Assembly: GCA_002067895.1 (NCBI GenBank)
Contig: MVRE01000017.1
Coordinates: 1-64,000 of the forward strand
Length of the DNA stretch: 64,000 nucleotides
Source: Methanoregula sp. PtaU1.Bin051
GTDB lineage: Archaea > Halobacteriota > Methanomicrobia > Methanomicrobiales > Methanospirillaceae
Direction of reading: 5' to 3'
Part shown: positions 18,801 through 25,820 of the stretch, in pieces
How positions within the stretch are numbered: position 1 is the stretch's first letter
Layout of the letters: every line of letters begins with the position of its first letter
Notes under the pieces: generated by a model
Seen by the model: the letters and a program-made list of their open reading frames with translations, nothing else
The model's database searches: none
What the model was told of the DNA's origin: nothing
Translations under genes and position numbers: made by a program

Positions 18801-19389
18801 CGCAGATACCGTGCGGAGCCGGATCGCACAGGCATATGTTTTGATCGGTACATGGCATGACAACAAGACATGTTTTTCTGAGGCAGCCGACATCATACGT
18901 GCCATCGGGCACGAGGATATAAGGGTTTTCGCGTCCGGGCTGCACGGGAAGATCCGGACCGAAGTATCCCCGCTCTTCCGTGATATCCGTGAACTTGCAG
19001 GGCGTATGGCCACGGAACGTTACAACCGGGCCCAGCTGGACGGGCTTGAGACCATGATCCTGTCGGTGCAGGACCGCGGGCTTGCCGTGCGCTACCTCTG
19101 CGGAACCGCTATCCTGTTCAGAAATGCCGGAAAAACCCGGCTTGCACGGTATTTTTTCGACAGGGCGCTCTCAGAGGCCGGGGTGATCCGTCCCTTGTCC
19201 CGCCGGGCGTACATCCTGTGCGACTGCGCACTCATGCTCCATAAATCGGGTTGTGCGGAGAAAGCGCAGGAGGTTGTGGGGCTGGCCATTGACGCTGCTA
19301 CCGGGATCCGCCGGTTCGCGGACCGCGACGAGGTGTTTGATAACCTTGCCGCCGCAGTGCGCTGGATGCAGGAGGAGGAACCGGCGTGA
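15823..19389 (+). CDS. Giant alpha-helical repeat protein, unknown function
   Basis: 1188 aa, soluble, with no signal peptide or membrane helix. From end to end it is built of paired helices about 30-40 residues long, reminiscent of HEAT/TPR-type solenoids. Recurring blocks have the form (I/L)-x-x-(I/V)-(A/V)-x-x-hydrophobic followed by short polar turns; several contain DRxxAL or LLxxIA-like segments. I see no catalytic motif. It is probably a scaffold for protein-protein contacts. Its stop overlaps the acylphosphatase start by 4 bp (GTGA), an odd operon partner. Good codon usage throughout argues for a real, intact gene. Confidence 0.85.
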   Translation: MNSPPSQILDRIRRSFPVHDTGELSALIEEEINNTGRRARKDRIKEINAVLLESALELDSPGLVRLIKDISHENLRALFSALLGQYTSTRNEAWFDTIINLIDGMEKKGDQSEIQAWLCLKLIEAGSSSKDQILITRGLDLFSRITFRKYRSEILIQISPFLIDWAVSEGDVSFLRSLQSMTGEIADISKQSVIHARLATAIAAIGIRDDDIAVWCEGIRAAAVIRQKTRRKACFAMIVKAAVDSPVFKKISDIPATAAFLPDLDPSLIHEVVGAILQQVLLHETDRELITKILENLAQQLPSERLVIVSSLLRQAEADGDSWFFMQAAGLQETMGAGTHYPIRHFLRAALSVVRVTGNSDALRLIVPAVASSCPTTESAKILLQIVQVLLSQGELSEALTIFTGIKSEGRRNPQYDECITAIWKHAVITDRVAEVDVELKKLEDTRQWSDAIQRAVDDICKQHPFSEVAEHAGSLAAAIALHPENDQLLSDSVNHLIQRGFLDSADPDVLIRLTRPISDPIIREQTLSTIVIRVARQGVSRRSRDFLQQAVGLSCFIEDEKTRTSTLTAIIDEATMLAVTDRDLDLLRRMREWSASLLPHDSGTAAVAKIIEGMIRYAADSRYPPALDEAYRISSDITDPALRDDVTERISESYVRIGCQLLHDMGNQSSPDDFLSLFRLFEQGLAILTGPDRKDDPSLKIARIIDIILDSSKERFRIDTIIPLALYALEIRQTYERDAMLLRIAPMIRLHTDRTGSTDPYDGIVEVLLHIPYIPRNTVLLDLVQRVAEYIRDPFTRLNRLSVLAGLNLRAGRKEQAQALLDHIIGSLGTVSGEYRKVVLLAECSIHYSSVSVERALDMVKKAIEMLKVTDYDPESYARLRVISALTRLNEMKPDPALIKAAMEIPGQISEPVDRISAMFLVYRMAAGMPEYRSRIVRQIRKVGDEVAASAVRAPLLLDLADFLIQDKEYASAADLLKQISDTADAIEIPFLADTVRSRIAQAYVLIGTWHDNKTCFSEAADIIRAIGHEDIRVFASGLHGKIRTEVSPLFRDIRELAGRMATERYNRAQLDGLETMILSVQDRGLAVRYLCGTAILFRNAGKTRLARYFFDRALSEAGVIRPLSRRAYILCDCALMLHKSGCAEKAQEVVGLAIDAATGIRRFADRDEVFDNLAAAVRWMQEEEPA

Positions 19390-19679
19390 AGACGGTCCAG
19401 ATCCTCGTCATCGGCAGGGTGCAGGGTGTGGGTTTCCGGGCCTGCGTGCGCCGGATAGCTTCCGACATGAACATCCGCGGAACGGTTATGAACCTCCCTG
19501 ACAGCAGGGTCCAGATCTATGCAACCGGCGAACCAATGATGCTGGAAAAGTTTGTATCCATGCTCTACGGGTGCCCGCGGGCCCAGGTGCGCGATATCCG
19601 TTTAAGCGAGATTCCGGTCCAGCAGTATGAGGACTTCTCGATCATCAAGAACGACAAACGCCTCAGCTCAGGACTATAA
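19386..19679 (+). CDS. acyP: Acylphosphatase
   Basis: 97 aa, GTG start. It contains the acylphosphatase signature GRVQGVGFRACVRRIA with the catalytic Arg, and GTVMNLPDSRVQIYA with the substrate-orienting Asn. It hydrolyses carboxyl-phosphate bonds such as acetyl phosphate in the cytoplasm. It overlaps the helical-repeat gene by 4 bp. Its last 17 bp overlap the 3' end of the convergent cas1 gene, with no terminator space between them. Confidence 0.9.
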   Translation: MKTVQILVIGRVQGVGFRACVRRIASDMNIRGTVMNLPDSRVQIYATGEPMMLEKFVSMLYGCPRAQVRDIRLSEIPVQQYEDFSIIKNDKRLSSGL

Positions 19680-20652
19680 AACTGCTCCCGTCGCACAAGG
19701 CCCCGGTCAGGATTTGTACCTGCTCCTGGATCCGGACAGGTTGGATGGTTGTTTTTACTGCAGACTGGAGCTGCAGGACGAGATCGTCCGAAAGGAGGCA
19801 CCGCTCCGCGCTCAGTTCATAGTCTGAAGGGGCAATTCCAGCCGCGGCAATCCTGAGAACTGCAGCATCGACCATCTCGGCCCGGAACGGGTCAATAATA
19901 TCAGAGATTAGGGATCCTGGCCCTTCATGAAGGAGGCCGAGATCGGGATCGAACCGGGACGCAAGGACGGGGACCATACAGGAGCCGTGCAGCATGGCGT
20001 AGCCGAGCGAGAGCATGGCGTTGACCGGGTCCTGCCTGACCCGGGCAGCCCGGCGCCTGTAGCCCAGTTCAGGGGGAGTGGTGCGGGATATGATCTCGTA
20101 ATACATGTCGGTTGTAAGCCGGTGGAGCCTGCGGATCTCATCGAGTTTGATTAAGTATTCCAGCTCGTCGTACGCCTTGTGCAGGAACTGGAGCTCCCCA
20201 TCGTACAGGAGAGGGGATTCACGCGATTCCCCGAGTTTCTGCAGGAAAAGCAGGCGGGACTGCAGGGATCCCTTGGCGATCGAGACCGCGTACCGGTGTT
20301 TCGGGGCATTGATCTGGAGGGACCGCATGACGGTATCCCGCGTGTCGCCGTAAGGGCGGATGACTCCCGCCGGGGTGCCATCGGCGTCGAAAAAAGAGAT
20401 CGGGATGCCGTTTTTTACCAGTGTCTTGACAACCGAGCTGTGGAGAGTATGCCCGCCGATGATTAAGAGGTGCGGGATCTTCCGGATGGGGTATTCCTGG
20501 ACCTTCCCGTTATGCTGGATAACCAGCCGTACGGGTGTTGCTTTTAAGTGGGCGCCAAAACCGGTGACGGCTACCCAGGGAATATCATCCGGGATCATTC
20601 CTGCGTACGTTTCCTCTTCTAACTGATAGGGTTCTCCGCTCTGATAAAACAT
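19663..20652 (-). CDS. cas1: Solo Cas1-family protein with altered active-site residue
   Basis: 329 aa, full Cas1 length. An N-terminal beta domain (residues 1-100) is followed by the helical integrase domain with DPVNAMLSLGYAMLHG, GLLHEGPGSLISDIIDPFR and a conserved tail. My alignment places His242, Asp251 and Asp254 at three of the four metal-binding positions. The usual Glu, eight residues before the aromatic pair at 184-185, corresponds to His177, with Glu172 five residues earlier. No other cas gene or CRISPR array is in the window, so it is a stand-alone Cas1 of the kind reported in methanogens. There is no adjacent DNA polymerase B, unlike casposons. A TATA-like CTTAAATTC 16-24 nt upstream suggests a leaderless mRNA. 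Confidence 0.85.
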   Translation of the reverse strand: MFYQSGEPYQLEEETYAGMIPDDIPWVAVTGFGAHLKATPVRLVIQHNGKVQEYPIRKIPHLLIIGGHTLHSSVVKTLVKNGIPISFFDADGTPAGVIRPYGDTRDTVMRSLQINAPKHRYAVSIAKGSLQSRLLFLQKLGESRESPLLYDGELQFLHKAYDELEYLIKLDEIRRLHRLTTDMYYEIISRTTPPELGYRRRAARVRQDPVNAMLSLGYAMLHGSCMVPVLASRFDPDLGLLHEGPGSLISDIIDPFRAEMVDAAVLRIAAAGIAPSDYELSAERCLLSDDLVLQLQSAVKTTIQPVRIQEQVQILTGALCDGSSFIVLS

Positions 20653-20846
20653 GATGAAACGGATTGAATTTAAGCGGGCCGGCCTGCAGTGTCAGAGTGC
20701 ACGGTTGATTTTCAATAAACCACAGATTCCGCAGATCAATAGTTCCGGGTCGCGGGTAAGGATGCCGTAATTTATTGTTTTTACCGCGAAAAAGCGCTGT
20801 TTCAGCGTTTTTTCCGGCCAGGGTATTCTGGCTTGTTCACCGAGTA

Positions 20847-20868
20847 TAAACCGTATACCGCTATACGA
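20847..20868 (+). repeat. 22-bp promoter-like motif, copy 4 (diverged)
   Basis: ATAAACCGTATACCGCTATA keeps the two outer blocks ATAAACC and GCTATA at the same spacing as the other copies. It points towards the HAD hydrolase gene at 21028, about 160 bp away. Confidence 0.35.
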
Positions 20869-21027
20869 TAACAGGGGTACGGGCGTTTCTTACGGACTAA
20901 ACGGACATACCGGCTGAATATAAGCAGCATAATGGATACCGGCAGCTGTCCAGTGCCATGCCCGGAACAGAGGGTTGAAAACATCTGCAGGAACAGTACT
21001 GACTGTCATTCAGTCACCTTTTCACCT

Positions 21028-21735
21028 ATGGCGACGCCAGACCCCGTGAGGCGGCCCGTATCCGCTGTCCTCTTTGATATGGACAACACGCTCTTCGATT
21101 TTGTAGAAGCGCAGCTCTTTGCCTGCCGGGCCATACTCGGCCATACCGGCATCTCCGACAGGGACGAGGACCTCTTCTCCTATTTCCGGCGGACGGTTCA
21201 CGGGTTCGAGCACCATGCCAATATCCGGGATTTCCTTTCCGATAACGGTGCATTCACCGTGCGCCTGTTTGCAGAATGCTGTGCCGTGTACGAGGCCGCA
21301 AAGGTCGCCGCCATCCGCCCATACCCGGGCATTATGCACCTGCTTGAATCCCTGCATAAAAACGGCATCCCCCTCGCCATCGTTACGGACGCCCCAGCCG
21401 TGAATGCGACACGGAGGATGGAGCGGGCCGGGTTATCAGGGTATTTCACTGCGCTTGTCTCCCCCGACCAATCGGGGGCGGCAAAGCCCGACCCTGCGTC
21501 GTTCCTGCTGGCGCTGGAGTGCCTTGGCACGGGGGCAGAAGAGACAGCGCTTGTCGGCGACAATATCCGGCGCGACATTGCGCCGGCCCAGAGACTCGGG
21601 ATGGTGACCCTTTATGCGAAATACGGGGACCGTTATCGCTCCGGACAGGATGCGTCCTGCGTGCCGGACTATACCGCGGAGAATGTTGCAGAGGCCGGTG
21701 AGTTGCTCTATCGGCTGACGGGCTGCAGCGGGTGA
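21028..21735 (+). CDS. HAD-family hydrolase (phosphatase)
   Basis: 235 aa from ATG at 21028. The class signature FDMDNTLFDF near the N-terminus carries the nucleophile Asp and acid/base Asp; IVTDAP is motif II, KPDPASF motif III and VGDNIRRDI motif IV. This is a phosphatase with a small helical cap, similar to phosphoglycolate phosphatase-like or YjjG-like enzymes; the substrate is not identifiable. The frame is open back to 20932, but a TATA-like GAATATAAG at 20915-20923 would start transcripts after that ATG, and the extension is not conserved-looking. Confidence 0.85.
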   Translation: MATPDPVRRPVSAVLFDMDNTLFDFVEAQLFACRAILGHTGISDRDEDLFSYFRRTVHGFEHHANIRDFLSDNGAFTVRLFAECCAVYEAAKVAAIRPYPGIMHLLESLHKNGIPLAIVTDAPAVNATRRMERAGLSGYFTALVSPDQSGAAKPDPASFLLALECLGTGAEETALVGDNIRRDIAPAQRLGMVTLYAKYGDRYRSGQDASCVPDYTAENVAEAGELLYRLTGCSG

Positions 21736-21785
21736 GTGTGGCGCCCTGTCATCATGCCGGTTTATCCTTTTTATACCGTACCTGA

Positions 21786-21806
21786 GAAAAATGCCGGGTA
21801 TCCGGC
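21786..21806 (-). terminator. Terminator hairpin after the PEGA protein gene
   Basis: On the minus strand GCCGG-ATAC-CCGGC is followed by ATTTTT, just past the stop of the gene ending at 21819. The opposite strand has a run of eight A after the stem, so it may work both ways. Confidence 0.5.
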
Positions 21807-21818
21807 CAAAAAAAAGGA

Positions 21819-23501
21819 TTACCCGCGTCTCATCACGAGCACTGCGCCGAGGATGATGATTGCGCAAAGGGCCGGCAGAACCGTTGCCGGTGATTTCGCC
21901 TGGGTCGGTGCTGCCGCAACGAGGGTTGCTGCAACCGGCGCGCTCTGGCCTCCAGTCACGGTGACTGTCTGCACATAGTCCTGGTAACCGGTGAGCCTGA
22001 GGGTGAGAACATGGGATCCGGCGGAAATATCGGTCAGGGTGAGCGGAGTGACGCCCTTGTATACGTTGTCAAGGAGAGCTTCCGCGCCGGGCGGAGACGA
22101 GGCTATCACGATCTGCCCGGTTGCATCCGGTGTCGGGCCGGGGACGATCGGCGTCAGTTTCGCGTTCACGGTCGCAACTCCGCCTGCAGGAACGTACACG
22201 GACTGGGAATAGTCCTGGTAGTCAGTGTGACGGAGAAGGATGGTGTGGGAGCCGGGCGCAATACTTGTCAGGTCAAGGTAACCCCCAGACGGGGTCAGGC
22301 CCATGTAGTGCGTATCGAGATACAGGGACGAGCCGCCGGGCGTTGAAGCGACCTCGATAGCCCCGACGCTGCCAGACTGGGGCGTAAGCGTCACCGTAAG
22401 AGGTGTCTGCTGGCCGGCATAGATCGTAAACGTGCTCACGTACTCGTCATATCCGGACTTGTGGAGCCGTACCGAGTGGCTCCCGGGTGCAAGGCCCGGG
22501 ATAACCGACGGGCTCTCCGCCATGAACCGGCCGTCGACATAGATGTCCGCCCCCTTGGGCGTCGTCACGACATTTAACGACCCGCTCTGCGGGTAGTTCG
22601 GTACGAGGTTTGCGTTCACGTACGCGGTTCCGTCCGAAGGCACGGTGGCCGTCGTCGTGTAGGTCTGGTACCCGGGCATGCTGATCTGGACCTGGTGGTT
22701 GGTCCCGGCGCTGAGTGCCGAGAAGGTGCACGGGGTGTACTGCCACGTGAGACCGTCGAGGTAAGCGACAGCGCCCGAAGGAGAGGAGGTGACCCTTATG
22801 GAGCCATAGGTCGGCGTGGGGACCGGGCTGAGGGTCGCGTACAGGTCGACCGTCTCGCCCTTGCCCGGCCACGGCGAGACCGGGCCGGTAAACGTGTAAT
22901 AGCCGGGCTTCTGGACGGTAAACGTCTTATACGGCGTTCCAGTGACCGTGACCTCGCGTGAACATTCGCCATTGGTTATCGTGCAGCCGGCCGAGAGGTC
23001 ATCGAAGGAGACCGTCGCGCCGTTTACGTTGCAGTGCACGGTGATCCACCCCTTGTCCCCACCGATAGGCTGGGGGGCCGCCGTGGGCTTCGTGGTCGGC
23101 ACGGGCGTGGTTACCGGCGTCAGCGTTGCATCGACGGCGGCCTGTTCGCCGGCACTGACCGAAACGCTCGTCTCATACGGCTCGTAGCCGCTCATCGTGA
23201 CACCGACTGAGTGGGACCCTGCCCCCACTTCAATGCCGGCGAGCGGGGTGACCCCTCTCGAGTTGCCATCGAGAGTAACGTGAGCGCCGGAAGGCGTCGA
23301 GGCGATTGTGAGCCATCCGACCTCCGGGCCTTTCTGCGTTGTCGGTGCCGTAACCGGTTTCTCGGTCGGTTCATTTGTCGGTTCCATTGTCACGCCTTTA
23401 ATGATGGTCGGCGTTTCCATAACCCCTACTTCAGCGGCTATCGCAGGAGCGGCAAGCGCTGAAACGAGCAGGAGACAGAACAGAATAACAGAATACCTCA
23501 T
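21819..23501 (-). CDS. Secreted, membrane-anchored PEGA-repeat surface protein
   Basis: 560 aa from ATG at 23501, which has a strong ribosome binding site (GGAGG 7 nt upstream). A signal peptide (MRYSVILFCLLLVSALAAPA) precedes a Thr/Pro-rich spacer. Six PEGA repeats follow, each of about 70-85 residues with the strand pattern xIxVxSxPxGAxVxLDG and a GxHxVxLxxxGYxxY ending. Thr/Pro linkers separate the first repeats. A C-terminal membrane helix (VLPALCAIIILGAVLVM) is followed by a basic RRG. The protein is predicted to stand on the outer face of the cell as a carbohydrate-binding or structural surface component. The open frame runs on to 24338, but that part is the antisense of the methyltransferase gene. 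Confidence 0.88.
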   Translation of the reverse strand: MRYSVILFCLLLVSALAAPAIAAEVGVMETPTIIKGVTMEPTNEPTEKPVTAPTTQKGPEVGWLTIASTPSGAHVTLDGNSRGVTPLAGIEVGAGSHSVGVTMSGYEPYETSVSVSAGEQAAVDATLTPVTTPVPTTKPTAAPQPIGGDKGWITVHCNVNGATVSFDDLSAGCTITNGECSREVTVTGTPYKTFTVQKPGYYTFTGPVSPWPGKGETVDLYATLSPVPTPTYGSIRVTSSPSGAVAYLDGLTWQYTPCTFSALSAGTNHQVQISMPGYQTYTTTATVPSDGTAYVNANLVPNYPQSGSLNVVTTPKGADIYVDGRFMAESPSVIPGLAPGSHSVRLHKSGYDEYVSTFTIYAGQQTPLTVTLTPQSGSVGAIEVASTPGGSSLYLDTHYMGLTPSGGYLDLTSIAPGSHTILLRHTDYQDYSQSVYVPAGGVATVNAKLTPIVPGPTPDATGQIVIASSPPGAEALLDNVYKGVTPLTLTDISAGSHVLTLRLTGYQDYVQTVTVTGGQSAPVAATLVAAAPTQAKSPATVLPALCAIIILGAVLVMRRG

Positions 23502-23735
23502 ATACAAACCTCCATAGTATCGGCACAACAGTATTCCAGTTCTTTCTATCTGAAATTTATGATTTTTTGACGATGGGAGGATAACCGGTCGCATATGACG
23601 GAAAATCGCCATTGATTCGGGTAGCGGCCTGTCCGGCCCGCCCGTCTTTGTTAAATTCGTAAAGGCCGGTACAACAGGAACCTGTGCAAAGAACCATATG
23701 ATTCCGGGTAAAGTGAACGTTCTGAGGGATGCCCC

Positions 23736-24356
23736 GTGAACAGAGGGCAGACTTTCAGGACGGACGTTCCAATTCTCACGACAGCGGACGGCATCAGGTT
23801 CCTTTCCTGCAACGCCCCGTACCGCATCGTGACCGATGTTCCCGAGTACCGGTATGACGATATCCGGCCCTGTGAGATCGTCCTCGACATCGGGGCCAAT
23901 GCCGGCGCATTTGCACTCCGTGCGGCAAGGCTCTCGCGCAAGGTTGTCGCTGTCGAGCCGCTCACCTTCGATCTCCTTGAAGCCAACATCAGGCTGAACG
24001 GTGCGGATATCCGGGTCATCCGCGGGGCACTGGGCGACGGCCTTGTTACGAAGATCCGCTGGGATAGCGCGGCGGCAACCATGCAGACGAGCACGCTTGC
24101 GGAGATCATCGGAATGGCAGGCGGCTGCGATTTTCTGAAATGTGATGCCGAGGGTGCTGAGTGGCTGATCCGGCCCAGGGAACTTGCCGGGATACGGCGG
24201 ATTGAGATGGAGCTCCACCTGCCACCGATTGGTATGCCGCCGGAACCGGCCCTGCTGGAGTATATCGGCACCCATTACGATTTCTCCATCAGCAGGGTGC
24301 CCTGCCACGGGCCGGCCGGGCTTTTCGGGTTCCTTCACGCCACTTGCAGGGGATGA
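23736..24356 (+). CDS. FkbM-like SAM-dependent methyltransferase
   Basis: 206 aa. SAM-binding motif I is VLDIGANAGAFALRAA (about residue 50), followed by VVAVEPLTFDLLEANIRLNG, and CDFLKCDAEGAEW (about 130) is the FkbM-type D-x-EG motif. These enzymes usually O-methylate sugars or small molecules. It is divergent from the PEGA surface protein gene with a 234-bp shared upstream region. A tRNA or rRNA methyltransferase of Trm5 type is an alternative, but its extra N-terminal domain is missing. Confidence 0.75.
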   Translation: MNRGQTFRTDVPILTTADGIRFLSCNAPYRIVTDVPEYRYDDIRPCEIVLDIGANAGAFALRAARLSRKVVAVEPLTFDLLEANIRLNGADIRVIRGALGDGLVTKIRWDSAAATMQTSTLAEIIGMAGGCDFLKCDAEGAEWLIRPRELAGIRRIEMELHLPPIGMPPEPALLEYIGTHYDFSISRVPCHGPAGLFGFLHATCRG

Positions 24357-24527
24357 TCCGCTTTCTGCATTTCGTCCCGTCGCCTCGTCGCCCGGCGACG
24401 CCGATATGCCATGCTATCGCATAACAATCCTTTTCTTGCTTACTGGAGTACGTACTACTGCTTCCATGCAGCGGTGATACTACGTCGGGAGGCCGGTTCC
24501 GCACAATCCCGCAGAAGGAGACAAAAC

Positions 24528-25820
24528 ATGTTCTGGGACAAAAAGATCGAGACACTCAGTGGAAAGGACTTAGAAGCGCTCCAGTCAAAACGGCTGAAGA
24601 AAACAATAAACCAGGCCCTGAAAATCCCCTTCTACAAAAAGCAGTTCGAACGTGCAAAGATAAAGGGGCTTAAGATAAAGACAACGGCCGATATTACGAA
24701 GATCCCGTTTACGAAAAAACAGGACCTGCGCGAAGGGTACCCCTTCGGGTTCCTTGCAGTACCCTTAAAAGATGTTGTCCGTATCCACACGACTTCCGGG
24801 ACGACCGGCAAGCCGACCGTTGTCGGGTACACGAAGAACGACCTTGCGGCATGGGCCGGCCTGATTGCCCGGAACATGCGAATGGTCGGTGTAAAGGAGG
24901 GGGATGTGTTCCAGAACATGGTCAACTACGGGATGTTCACCGGGGGTTTAGGGTTCCACTACGGTGCTGAGCTGCTTGGCGTGACCGTCGTCCCTTCCGC
25001 TACGGGGAACACCAAGCGCCAGATCGAGATGATCCATGATTTCGGGGTTACCGTCATCCACTGCACGCCCAGTTACGCGATGCACCTCTCGGAGGTCGCC
25101 GAGGAGACAAAGGCGGATCTCGGCTCACTCCGGATCGGCATGTTCGGCGCCGAGCCATGGTCGGAGGCGATGAGGAAGGCGCTTGAGTCCAGACTCGGCG
25201 TTACTGCCTTTGACAGCTACGGCCTCTCGGAGCTCTTCGGCCCTGGCGTCGCGTTCGAGTGCCCGGAGCGGGACGGGCTGCACATATGGCACGACAGTTA
25301 CCTTGTCGAGATCATCGATCCCCTCACCGGCGAGCAGCTCTCCGACGGCGAGCGCGGGGAACTGGTCGTGACCCCGCTTGTGAAGGAAGCGATGCCGCTC
25401 CTGCGGTACCGGACCGGCGACGTTACGATGAAGTTTGAGGACGGCTGCCTCTGCAGAAGGGGGCAGAAGATCGGCCGGATCACCGGCCGTTCCGATGACA
25501 TGCTGGTCATCCGCGGGATCAATGTCTTCCCGTCCCAGATCGAGCACGTGCTTCTAAAGATCCCGGAAGTAGGCAATCAGTTTATGGTCTATGTCGACAG
25601 AGTGAATCACTTGGATGAGATGACCGTGGAAGCTGAGATCAACCGCGATTATTTCAGCGGGGAACTTGCCGACCTTGCCCGGATCCAGAAGAAGGTCGTA
25701 AAGGAGCTCCGCGATGCGCTCGAGTTACGGACAACAGTAAAACTGGTCGAGCCCGGAAGCCTGCCCCGGTTCGAGGGGAAGGCAAAGCGGGTCATCGACC
25801 GAAGAGGCGATGCGATATGA
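24528..25820 (+). CDS. paaK: Phenylacetate-CoA ligase family enzyme (first of tandem pair)
   Basis: 430 aa from ATG at 24528 with AAGGAG upstream. It is an adenylate-forming enzyme: P-loop TTSGTTGKPTVVGYT (about residue 90), YGLSELFGPG, RTGDVT, and the PaaK C-terminal domain starting at GRSDDMLVIRGINVFPSQIE. It converts aryl acids (phenylacetate, indoleacetate) plus CoA and ATP to aryl-CoA. In methanogens such ligases work with indolepyruvate:ferredoxin oxidoreductase in aryl acid and aromatic amino acid exchange. The next paralogue overlaps by 4 bp (ATGA). No iorAB genes are visible in the window. Confidence 0.9.
   Translation: MFWDKKIETLSGKDLEALQSKRLKKTINQALKIPFYKKQFERAKIKGLKIKTTADITKIPFTKKQDLREGYPFGFLAVPLKDVVRIHTTSGTTGKPTVVGYTKNDLAAWAGLIARNMRMVGVKEGDVFQNMVNYGMFTGGLGFHYGAELLGVTVVPSATGNTKRQIEMIHDFGVTVIHCTPSYAMHLSEVAEETKADLGSLRIGMFGAEPWSEAMRKALESRLGVTAFDSYGLSELFGPGVAFECPERDGLHIWHDSYLVEIIDPLTGEQLSDGERGELVVTPLVKEAMPLLRYRTGDVTMKFEDGCLCRRGQKIGRITGRSDDMLVIRGINVFPSQIEHVLLKIPEVGNQFMVYVDRVNHLDEMTVEAEINRDYFSGELADLARIQKKVVKELRDALELRTTVKLVEPGSLPRFEGKAKRVIDRRGDAI

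Noticed and set aside
19663-20652. Reading the lone Cas1 as a casposon integrase
   Set aside because: No family B DNA polymerase, HNH nuclease or terminal inverted repeats are found near it.
19663-21000. A CRISPR array or cas operon near cas1
   Set aside because: No spaced direct repeats and no other cas gene are visible on either side; the flanking genes are acyP and a HAD hydrolase.
21819-24338. An 839-codon minus-strand frame covering the PEGA gene and the methyltransferase region
   Set aside because: Only the part from the ATG at 23501 has a ribosome binding site, signal peptide and protein character; the extension is the antisense of the methyltransferase gene.
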